Positions 34,460 to 44,884 of a stretch of DNA of 64,000 nucleotides are shown here, piece after piece. The notes under the pieces were generated by a model. It did no database searches and was not told the DNA's origin. It was given only the letters and a program-made list of their open reading frames with translations. The position numbers and the translations under genes are program-made. Every line of letters begins with the position of its first letter. Position 1 is the first letter of the stretch. The stretch spans positions 12,430,001 through 12,494,000 of the forward strand of contig BSWB01000008.1 of NCBI GenBank assembly GCA_033239125.1, given 5' to 3'. The stretch is from Fagopyrum homotropicum (Eukaryota > Streptophyta > Magnoliopsida > Caryophyllales > Polygonaceae).

Positions 34460-37400
34460 TGTAACACCCCAAATTCTGAGAACTCGGGGAGCTACTGGTT
34501 AGGACCTCACAATGGGTCCCGACCTTAGTTTGACAACAATTTCACTAGGATCTTACAACAAGGCACAAAAGTATTTCAAACATTTGAAAACTTTAAACAA
34601 TATATACATGAAGATTATGTATCAGCCTTACAAAGCAAAGGTACCCAAACAACACATATGAAGAACAGAAGACATCCCCGTCCCCAACTAAATGAGTAGG
34701 TGGACCCGGCTAACCATTCTCTCCGGATCTCTCTACAACTGTCATAACCTGCAAGGCATCTACAAAGCGGTATAATACCGTTAGCTAACATTTTATGCAT
34801 AAGTATAAAGGTAAAAGCACAAAGACACAACATACACAATCAACATGCAACACTCAATCCTTTTATTATCTTTAATTAGGTGATATGTCATTACTAATGA
34901 TACTTATTTTGTGACACGAGGGATTCCCAAACCTCGCCCCTGTCCCCGTTTACCAACGCGGAATGGTACTAATGCATTTGACCGTCTACCTGACTAGGCT
35001 GGTCGCAGGGAACCTCCTAGACTCTCGCAAGAGCTAGGCAGATGATGTCACGACCCGTTATCATACACTTGGGTCAATTACGTAAATAATAAAGTCGGCC
35101 TAATCCGGTTTCGTTGTTTATCATAACTGACAAACACCACTCATACACATTACACTCATACAAGAAGATAGCTAAGTAAGTCCGTGGACTTACCAAAATC
35201 AAATCTCGACTCTCTTAATCACAACTCAATCTGTAACTGTATAACTCGGTTGCCTGTCAAAGGAGACAAGTGTGTCAGCACACTTTCTAGGTAATTAGAA
35301 GTCTAAGACTTCTAAGACAGTAGATCCTATTAGAACAGAATTTAATACAGTACCAATTTATGGTAAAATGACTATTTTACCCTTGGTCCCGAAACTTCCA
35401 AAAATTCCATATATTATGCCTAAACTCTTATTTGAGACTAAAAAGTCCTATTCTAACTCCTAAAGATGAGTTTGGTTACAAACTGGCAATTTACCTATTT
35501 TCCTATTTTCCGAAAGATCGTTAAGGTCCAACTTCAGCTTCAAATATGAAATTCGAATAAACTTATAAAAATTCCGAAATAATTATCTAGATCATCTATG
35601 ATATCCAATCTACTCATAGGAGAAAGAATTTCTTAAAACTGTTAAAGCATCACTTCTACAAAAATTTCTAAAGTTGGTTACAACACTTAACAAACAACAC
35701 ACTGTCTTAACTTTGAAAAATCATAACTCCTAAACTACTCGCTGGATTTATCCCAAATTTTGATATGTTATACTATAAAATCTTATCTATAATATATCCA
35801 AAATTCAGCCGCAAAGGAGATCAAAATCCTATTTAAAACTATCTCACAAAACCGAATTTCAGCACAACAGAAAAACTGCTTATGACTTAATCTTTGAATA
35901 ATCATAAATCCCAAACCACTCGCTGGATTCCTCTCAAATTTTAATATGTTCTACAACAATATGTTAACTATATCATATCCAAAATTGAAGCCCAACAGAG
36001 ATCAAGAGCTTATTCGAAACCATCTCACAAAACAGCATCACTTGCTGTTTTCCCCAACACTCAACACATATATAAAAACTGCATGAGGCGTCAACTTTGG
36101 AACACAATAACTCTCAAACCGTAGCTCGAATTCCTCTCAAATTTTAGTATTTTATACTATACAATATCGACTAAAACATATCCGAAAATCAGCCAGAAAA
36201 GAAGAGTCTAGCGTACCCAAAAATGGACCCGAAGTTGACTGCTCAACACTTCCGAAAATTCTGGAAAACTCAAGAATCTGTACAGCTCTCCTACGGTTGT
36301 TCTGAGTAGGTTTAACAGACGAAACGGTTACACGTAAGGCAAGGAAAAGGTGGACTGAAGTGTAGTGTTGCAAGGGTTACACGCCTTACCCGATTCCGAG
36401 ACTCGAAGACATGAAGGAAGATGGCCCGAAGGCTGCTGTTGTCCTTGTGGCGCATCTGCAGTGAGTAGGACACGCACTCTAGGGCTGGCTATGTTGTGTC
36501 GTTGTAGCTGTATGATTGGAGTGCTGGAGAGGGGTGCGACAGTGGCCCAGGAGGCGCACCCGCGGCCCTAGTGCGGCGCTCCCACAGCCTAGTTCTCAAC
36601 TGCCCAGCGGCTAGAGCAAACACGCACCATCTGTTGTTCTCCTGGCGCTGTTGTGCATGAACCGAAGGGAATGGAAGGCCGCCTGCTGTCTTGGAAAAAA
36701 AGAGAGAAGGAGACGGCTTCAGTCAAGTATGCAGGAGGCGAGGAGAGGCGTTAGGTTAGCAGCGAGATGTTCGCTCCTGGTATGGCAACGAGGCGGCCAT
36801 GCTTGTCGAAGGAGAAATGAGAGAGCTCCGGAGTATCTTCCAGCGAGACGGTGAATTAGGGTTGATGTGTTGCAGCGTGAGCTGGGATGAGGAAGATGGG
36901 CAATCTACTGTTGGGCCGGCTCGAGAGCAGGCTGGGAGCACGCACAGAAATGGGCTGAGGTGAGGCTGACATGAGAGTTGGGTTGAACCAAGGTGAGCTG
37001 AAATTGTAAAAAGCAAAGGTGGGCTGGTTTTGTCAAAACTCGTCATGGCCTTGTCACGAATTTGTCATGGCCTCGTCATAACTCGTCATGGTCTCGTCAC
37101 AGCTTTGTCACAGTCTCGTCTCAGCCTTGTCATGATCTCGTCTAAAGTCGTCGTTAAGGATTAATTATAAGAATTAGGGTTTGATATAATTCTATCATTT
37201 TATGTTAATTAAATTCTACATAAAATGATAAATAATTATAAGAATTAGGGTATGCTATAATTCTATCATTTTATGTGAATTAAATTCTACATAAAATGAT
37301 AAATAATTATAAGAATTAGGGTTTGCTATAATTCTATCATTTAATGTGAATTAAATCCTACATAAAATGATAAAATTTGTGAAGAAAGAAATACTAGATA

Positions 37401-37637
37401 GAATGGGAACCGTCAACGGCTCGAAGTCCGAATTGATTCGGAATTAAACGGAATAAAAATTCCGGATATTACATCAGTACCCCCTTAAAATAAGTTTCGT
37501 CCCGAAACCTAGAACAAGGTACTTAATTAAACGACTTCCATAAATAAACGGGTATGTCCTAGTCTCATTAAATTTTTATTCGTTTCCCTAAACTTCTCTA
37601 ACCCTATCAAGGCATAACGAAAAATCTAGTCGTTACA
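34460..37637 (-). mobile_element. A2 LTR c (inner, chimeric)
   Basis: Shares with LTR b the A1-type first ~710 bases and the same switch point (35172-35199), then A2-type sequence. Ends GTCGTTACA. Three minisatellite units (about 37160-37376). The shared chimeric junction in b and c means they descend from one recombinant LTR. Confidence 0.85.
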
Positions 37638-40600
37638 TCAGATCCCCCTCAAAATAAGTTTCGTACCGAAACTTAGGGTAAGACAATCCTGATCGGCCTT
37701 TAAGGCACCAAAAGGGTGTGTTTGGTCACTACACAAAAGTCTTGTCGTTTCCACATCTAGGTATCCCGCACATCAAGGTTACCAAAGAACACATCACTGA
37801 CTAAACACTCAATCATGAAATAAACAAGCAGTCAAACAATATCACACATACAAGGTCAAGCCCTAATTCGTTATTCCCGAGGTTACAACTATCGCTACAT
37901 AAGTCTTTGAAATGTTACGTCTCTTACTATCCCCAATATCTTAGGTAGCCTTATCGGCTTCTCATAAAACCGCTAAATCTTAAATCTTTTCAGGTATTTA
38001 GATCACAAGTGCCTGTTACCACGTTCTAGAGTGGTTACCGGATATCTCACTGGTATTATCCGGCTCAACTGTTTGACCCTCTAATCTGATGACCTAACTC
38101 GTGTCTGGTAGGTATCTCTCCAACTTAATTTTTCAAACTCAGTTCCCAAACTTAGTCTCCGTGGAAAACCGAAGTTACACTCTCCAATAGAGTGAGGAAA
38201 ACTAGTCCATCGGTAACTTTTAAACCGCTTTAAAACTTCCAATGGTTTTCCTTACACAAATCACTTCTAGATCCTTTGATGACCCTACGGAAAATAATCT
38301 ATTCAACTTCCTTCCCTTTGTTATGACCACTTGCTTTTGGCCTTCTAAAAAGGTTCTGACTACACAATCAGATCCCAGGTCTTGAACATCCACCAACACT
38401 TACCACGTGCTCAATGCTCCTCGTATCACAACCCACTTGGTCTTGTCTTTTAATATTACTCAGTCATCTTCTTCCTCAGGTAAGGAACCGTCACGTTTAC
38501 CCTTTTCCTGGTCTACACTCGGGGCAACTAAGAATCAAATCTAGGGGTCATCCTCTCTGTTTACTTGGCATTATTATATTATTTATAGATCTTTAATATA
38601 TCGTTAGCTATAACCCAGGCTTCCGACGCATTACCCAAGACCTTAAGTGACATAGAATTTGTCCGGAATGACGGTATTAGACACAAAGTGATCTTATATC
38701 ACAGTTATTTGATCATAAATACTCGATACATGCTAACACACCGTCAACATTGAACTCTTGTACCTTCCACTTTTATCGGACTAGTAATATCCCTCTAACT
38801 CAAAACGCAACTAGGCTTTGTTCCGACATAATGTTACCCATAAAATCTTCTCCGAGATTATGCTTTATTTAAGTATGGTTACTGGTTGCAACTATAATCT
38901 TGTCGCTTCTCTTTCTTATGTAACTTTCGACTCCGAAAGGTGGTTACGCACTTTGAGCTTTCTAGTGCAGACCACGCACAATACCTTAATACTATCGTGA
39001 ATTATTTTCTCCCTCCAATGGAAATACACTCTCGAAACTTATCTATCGACATGTGACGGAGTTTTCATGTTTTACTGGGATCCATAATGGGGTACCAATC
39101 TCTTTCCATAACCTCTACATGCATGTACCTTCTCGTGTACCTTGATGGTGGTACAATTCTTCCACCAACATTTACAGTCACTCCGCAAAGCCCCTCTCGT
39201 GTTTGTTCTCATCAAAACGCATGTCACCAACTACCATTATCTTAACCTCGACACGTCACCATATTGTACCATTTCTTCTCACTCCGTGGGTTAGGACCTA
39301 CCACGCTTCCGCTGCGCTACTCTCACTATCCTATTGTCACTCATTAATCATAAGGACCTTTTCTGTTAAGTATAAAATGATTGACCCCAAATCTTTCTTC
39401 CAATTACACCATGAGTCTTACACGGATGAAATACCAAGTACCTTCTTTACTCTCCTTAAGAAAATAAAACAACGATTGAAAAACAACTTCTTTCGCTTAC
39501 TTTCTTAATTCTTCTACCACGGATCCAAACTCCCTGACTTGACCGGAGTTTGATCTTAACTAGCCAAGAAGTAACCCTTAAAACATTTGTCTTTATACCA
39601 TTAATTCATCCAAGAAGGTTGTTGTTGCCTACTTGAGGAAATCCTCTAAGGTGTGGGTAAAGCTACTTCATAGATCCACAGTCACAAATATCTCTTCTTA
39701 ACGGCACATAACTCGTCAATACCAAACAATACTTTCACGTCCTTGGTTGGCATCGGTCAGTCTATAATTGACTTATCTCAATTTCATACCTCTACTGGTA
39801 TTCAACTTTCGGTGCACCTCACCTACTAGATTAATCATTTTATCCTTCTTTAGTTCGTCTTATCTTTCACTCTTCCACTTCCTTTGGGCTAACTTCACTC
39901 CTCTTGTCCGATTGGGTCATCCACCTGACATAAATAGTCGTTTCAAGTTTTGCACGATAACTTGCAAGCGTTTTTGCAATTCTTATGGCCGTAATGATTA
40001 TCCACTTGCAGTTTCTCTTGCATGGACCGTCTGTGTTGATGGCCTAGGTCCCGTGATAATTGGATTACCCTGGACTCTCGAGTCTACAAAGGTTGTTCTC
40101 CCATACAGATTTCTTCACTAGTGTTGGAGGTAATATCGCCTTCCTGAAACCCCGTTGACCCTGCTACAAGCTTCCATTCTTTGGATATTGGCGTCGCGGT
40201 TTCTTTCAAACTTCTTATATCTTTGAGGAGGTCAAAACCTCCCCACGCTTGTGGGGTCTGCCTTTTCGCTTTTTCACACAATTGTAGGTCTTCATTCCGT
40301 GTACCTTAGATTTTCACACCCAGATTGACACTTTGTCTCTTCTGGTTTCTTATGTCCATAATGGTCTATGGGGCATCCGCTTCGATTATAATGTCCTTGA
40401 TTCCGCAATCTTGGTTGTACTCAATTCTACTTGTCCCGTTCCAATAATGTTATCTCTACTCCGCACTCTTGTAGTCTCTTGCATGGTTCTTCTAATTCCG
40501 TCTCTCGGCCTCGTATGCCCGAGTTCCTTGCACGATCTTCTATTCCTTCTAACTGAACTACCTCAGGGATTTCTTCCTCATCTGATTGTGCATGTGGTAA

Positions 40601-41087
40601 AAATTATCTTCACAACTTTACTTCCTTGCGCACTTGTTCTTTGGTTAATTTCTAAGGACCACCAAGTAGTCTACCCGAGTGTAATACTCAATTCAAGGTC
40701 CGATTCCATTGCATCGTGTTGGAGATTCTTCAAGTCCGCAGTTGATTTATCATGAGGCGATAATCACTTCGTGATATCACAACTAAAGGATATAAAATAT
40801 CCTTTAGGATACTAACAAACTAAGTATACACATGTATATAACATATAATAAGAAACATCATAACAAGTCTATATACTAACTCCTATTGGTCCAAGTTGCA
40901 GAGATCCACGGAGAGCGATGGTGGTCCGACGTACTACTAACCCAACAACCCGACTATGCGTGTGTGTAAAAACAGAAATCCGCTTGGAAAATTTTAGACC
41001 CCTTTCGGGTTCTAGTTATTTTATACATTCGGTCTTTCAAAAGATTTCAAGTGCCATTGTTGCCAACCTAGAGCTCTGATACCATAT
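37638..41087 (-). mobile_element. A2 internal region c
   Basis: Third copy of the interior: integrase relic about 38060-38126, leader hairpin 40783-40807, PBS 41073-41084. It shares the extra ~310 bp with copies a and b. No gene. Confidence 0.75.
41073..41084 (-). other. PBS of A2 internal region c
   Basis: Minus strand TGGTATCAGAGC, initiator-Met tRNA, three bases from LTR d. In element orientation this is the first PBS of the composite. Confidence 0.85.
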
Positions 41088-41463
41088 TGTAACACCCCAA
41101 ATTCTGAGAACTCGGGGAGCTACTGGTTAGGACCTCACAATGGGTCCCGACAATAGTTTGACAACAATTTTACTTGGATCTTACAACAAGGCACAAAAGT
41201 ATTTAAAACATTTGAAAACCGTAAACAATATATACATGAAGAATATGTATCAGCCTTACAAGAAAAGATACTAAAATGACGTATATGAAGAACAGAAGAC
41301 ATCCCCGTCCCCAACTAAAATGTAGACCCGGCTAACCATTTCCTCCGGATCTCTCTACAACTGTCTTAACCTGCAAGGCATCTACAAGCGGTATAAAACC
41401 GTTAGCTAACATTCTATGCATAAGTATAAAGGTAAAAGCACAAACACACAACATACACAATCA

Positions 41464-41468
41464 ACATG
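41464..41468. repeat. Left TSD of the Athila-type element (ACATG)
   Basis: ACATG before the 5' LTR; repeated at 52651-52655. The empty site is at 21608-21612 in LTR a. Confidence 0.95.
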
Positions 41469-43282
41469 TGATAACACGATTTATAACATAGTTCTAGGTG
41501 TACATTTAGATGGAATTCTCGCTCATTCATGCATGATCTAGAATTAGTTCAAGACGTTTTGCACCCAATTCACGTATTTTGTCGAGATAGACGTCTACAC
41601 GGACTTGTGCGCGTTTTGTAGGTATTTCGGGAAGTTTAGGAGCTTAAACGATGCGTTTGAGGATCGTTCATTTAGATGGAACACCCTCGGACACACTAGG
41701 ATATAAGCCAAGGGCTAAGGAGAACTCATGGAGCTTTACCAACACTAGCCATGCACCAAATCACAGCTTAATGACCCAAGGCGAAGTTTCTGCATAAAAT
41801 CACGGTTCTCTGAAGAACCACGGCCGTGGAAACAGACCGTGGATTTTGCCAGATTTTCGTGACAGCTGTGCCACGACTCTCATGGCCAGCTCATGCAAGA
41901 TTTGTTATAAAAGTGGTCCTTCATGGGTTGTTTGAGGCAGCTGGGTAGTTCGGGAGCAGCTCATCCATTATCCATTTCTCTAACAAATATATTCTCAAAA
42001 ATCAAGAGGTTTTCTAGGGAGGAAAGTGCCAAAGAGAAGGAGAAGAACTCCATTAAAGAGGAGGAGAAGAACACACCATAGCTTTCTTGTATTTCGGATT
42101 TCGTTTTCTAGAGATTGTATGAGTCTTTGAACCTTCTTTTAGAAGGGTTGTAAGTGGTTCTAATTCTAATCTTCAGCTTAGTTTTGAATTAAGTTCACTT
42201 GTTCATCCCTTTTCTTTCATTATCTTGCAATGGATGTTTTGATTTTATGTTTGTTTGTCTTGATTTCCATTATGAATGTTGTAGGCTAAATTGATGTGGT
42301 TCTAGGGTAAGGAAAGGATGGTTATGGCTAGAACTATGATAGGACGGACTTAGATTTACCTTTGGATGACTTTTGCTTATGAACGTAGTTCCTGTTAGAA
42401 ATCACGAGTAGTTCTTGAAGAACCACGGCCGTGGTTTCGGAAGAACAAACCGTGATTTTCCCTGGTTCGAAGGATTTTTGCCTTAGACCTATAAAATGTT
42501 GAAACCCTAAGTGTTTGTTGAGTTTAACCTATCCTAGGGTGACCTAGTGTAGTGACTAAGTGTTAGGAGAGACTTACCCGGTAATCCTTGCCCTTAGAAT
42601 CTAAAATAGCAACCCTTAGGTAGTGGTGAGCCTAATAAGCCGCCATTGGATTAGATGTTCTAGGGTAGTTGTTTAGGACTTCCCTTTCCAAGACTTACCC
42701 GGTAAGGATAGGTTAGATCCCTAATTAACAATCCGGTTTGTGTAGAATTCCTATCCTTAGGTTCTTAGAGACTTTCCCGGTAATGAGACCTTAGGTGTGG
42801 ACTAGTTGGACCATGAGACCTACCCGGTAATTGATCCCAAATTAGATACATTTAGTCCCAACATATCATAGTTAATCCAAAGAATGAATAGACAACTTGA
42901 GTTCTAAGCCATAACCGGAACTTTCGACCCCTAGAATCCGTCTTTTCTTTCCTTGATCATTATCTTATCTAGTTTGTTTATTTGTGCTGATTTTAGTTTA
43001 TTTTGATTGTTTACTTTGCATGAATTGTGATCTTTGATTGATCACCAAAAACCGACCAAAAACAATTGAGATTTTCATTTCTTTGTTTCCTCCTTTTCTA
43101 ACCTTAGACCTTCACTAAACTTAATCACAAAACCGAATCAATTTCACCTTAGTCTTTGTGTTCGACCTCGGAATACTATCCATACTACAAACGTCCCGTA
43201 CACTGCGGGTGCGCTAGAAGTTAGGATAAATATAACGAGTATAAATTTAAGGCTTATTGCGTGCACACTTTTTAGCGTAACA
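41469..43282 (+). mobile_element. 5' LTR of the Athila-type element, 1814 bp
   Basis: Begins TGATAACACGATTT and ends TTTTTAGCGTAACA. It carries a TATA box, two copies of the palindrome CCACGGCCGTGG (41818-41829 and 42423-42434), and four copies of GACTTACCCGGTAA or close variants at 42571, 42692, 42770 and 42817. The long stretch after the TATA box implies a transcribed leader of well over 1 kb. Confidence 0.95.
41906..41913 (+). promoter_or_regulatory. TATA box of the 5' LTR
   Basis: TATAAAAG, about 440 bases into the LTR; transcription would start some 25-35 bases downstream. The 3' LTR has the same box at 51274-51281. No other equally good box was seen in the LTR. Confidence 0.6.
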
Positions 43283-43288
43283 AGTTTT

Positions 43289-43306
43289 TGGCGCCGTTGC
43301 CGGGGA
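43289..43306 (+). other. Primer-binding site (Asp tRNA)
   Basis: TGGCGCCGTTGCCGGGGA, 18 bases complementary to the 3' end of plant tRNA-Asp(GTC), six bases after the LTR end. tRNA-Asp priming is typical of Athila-type elements. Confidence 0.9.
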
Positions 43307-43423
43307 CTAGGTCTAGATTGAGTCTATTTTGTGATTGTTTCTAGTGTAGATCTTTCTTGTTGCTTTTGATCTCTCTTTTGTTGGTGTCTTTGCTTTTCAG
43401 GGCATCTATTACTCTTTAGGTGT

Positions 43424-44878
43424 ATGCGAAGGTCTCGTGGAAAGGATTTAGCACCATTCGATCCCGAACCGGAGAAAACCCTTCGATTTAGATCCAAGAA
43501 CATCCGAAAAGAGAAAGAGATGGCCGGTAGAAATCTTCAAGCTGAGTTGGATGAAGCCTTAGAGCAAATAAGGCTAAGAGATGAGCTCTTGGAGGAAGAA
43601 AGGAGACTTGCCAATGAGAGGCAAGAGGAAACTAGGAGGGAGATTGAGGAGATTAGGCAAGCCCTTGTTCAAGGAGAGCTTAATCGCCGACAACCTCCAC
43701 CTCCTCCACCACAACCGCAGCCGGCGGCCAATGTTAGGGTTGTTCCCATTGCTATTGAGGAGCCACAAACCCTAGGGAGACGCATGGATCCGGCACAAAG
43801 AGCACACCGACCGGGTGTGAATCTAGGAGATCCCGCAACCCACAACTATGAGCTCCGCCCTCAAGTTTTACAAATGATCCGGCACAATCAATTTGGAGGG
43901 ATGGAAGGAGAGTCTCCTCACCAACATTTGATGAACTACGAGATTTTGATAGAAACTCTTAGGCCGCCAAGATTGGAGAGCAACAACCATAAGCTTAGGG
44001 CTTTTTCCTTCTCTCTTAAGGATAAGGCCTTGGCTTGGTATCAATCTATTCCACAAGGGCGAGTTGGTACTTGGGAGGAGATGACAACCGAGTTCTTGAC
44101 CAAGTTCTTCCCACCTTCCAAGACCACCGAATTAAGAGGGAAGATCAATGCCTTCGTGATGAGGGATAGAGAAAGTTTGTTCAAGTCTTGGGAGAGATTC
44201 AAGGACCTTCTCCTAGATTGTCCACACCATGGCATACCAAAAATTGAGCTATTGGAGATCTATTTCAAGGGACTTGATGAAGATAGCCAATTCAAGCTAC
44301 AATCTCTTTCCGGTGGGACTTTCATGGAGAAGCATGTAGATGATTCTTGGGAATTTGTGGAGAAGCAAGCTCTAGTGATTGAAAAGTACTCTCATAGGAA
44401 GAGTGAAGGAACAAAGGCGGGAGCATATGAGGTGAGCGAGGTCACCATGAGCAATTTCAAGCTTGACGCCATCAACAACGAGTTGAAATCCTTGAGAGAG
44501 TTGTGTACTACAACCTTGAAGAGCCAAGCAACTCCTCAAGTGCTTCCACAAGCCAACCTATCTTCCAAGGAGGAAGATGTGAATTATATGGGAAGGGGCA
44601 ACTTCAACAATTACCAAGGCCCAAGAAATTTCAACAACAACCGGCAATTCAACAATTACCGGCCCAACCACAACCATCCCGGATTTTCTTACTCTAACCC
44701 GGATGGAGCCTTGAACCCTCCCGCCTCCACAAGCACAACTCCACCACAAAGAGCTTCACAAGAACCTCCACCCGGTTTTTCTCAACCTCCAAAGGATAGG
44801 ACCGAAGTCATGTTTGAACAATTGCTAGGAAGATTGAGTGGACTTGAGAGCACCGTGACTTTAATTTCTAAGGCTTAA
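43424..44878 (+). CDS. gag: Gag polyprotein of the Athila-type element
   Basis: 484 residues. Gag forms the cytoplasmic virus-like particle that packages the element RNA. Residues about 30-80 are rich in E, R, L and Q with heptad-like spacing, a likely coiled coil. A proline run follows at about 90-100. The retrotransposon gag core spans about 150-315, with FSLKDKALAWYQS, TEFLTKFFPPSK and ERFKDLLLDCPHHG blocks typical of the Athila/Tat group. There is no CCHC zinc knuckle; instead the tail (about 385-425) is rich in N, R and F and may bind RNA. The ATG at 43424 is the first in frame and lies 118 bases after the PBS. The frame ends in a single TAA, after which the same frame continues into pol. 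Uninterrupted, so probably functional. Confidence 0.93.
   Translation: MRRSRGKDLAPFDPEPEKTLRFRSKNIRKEKEMAGRNLQAELDEALEQIRLRDELLEEERRLANERQEETRREIEEIRQALVQGELNRRQPPPPPPQPQPAANVRVVPIAIEEPQTLGRRMDPAQRAHRPGVNLGDPATHNYELRPQVLQMIRHNQFGGMEGESPHQHLMNYEILIETLRPPRLESNNHKLRAFSFSLKDKALAWYQSIPQGRVGTWEEMTTEFLTKFFPPSKTTELRGKINAFVMRDRESLFKSWERFKDLLLDCPHHGIPKIELLEIYFKGLDEDSQFKLQSLSGGTFMEKHVDDSWEFVEKQALVIEKYSHRKSEGTKAGAYEVSEVTMSNFKLDAINNELKSLRELCTTTLKSQATPQVLPQANLSSKEEDVNYMGRGNFNNYQGPRNFNNNRQFNNYRPNHNHPGFSYSNPDGALNPPASTSTTPPQRASQEPPPGFSQPPKDRTEVMFEQLLGRLSGLESTVTLISKA
44876..44878 (+). other. In-frame stop separating gag and pol
   Basis: GCT TAA AAG GTT TTG: gag and pol share one frame and are divided by a single TAA. 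Either pol is made by stop-codon readthrough, a known strategy in some LTR elements and retroviruses, or this is a recent mutation. With no ATG near the start of pol, readthrough or another recoding event is the more likely. Confidence 0.75.
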
Positions 44879-44884
44879 AAGGTT

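Noticed and set aside
43289..43306. Possible tRNA gene because of the tRNA-Asp match
   Set aside because: Only the 18 bases complementary to the tRNA 3' end are present, next to an LTR end; it is a primer-binding site.
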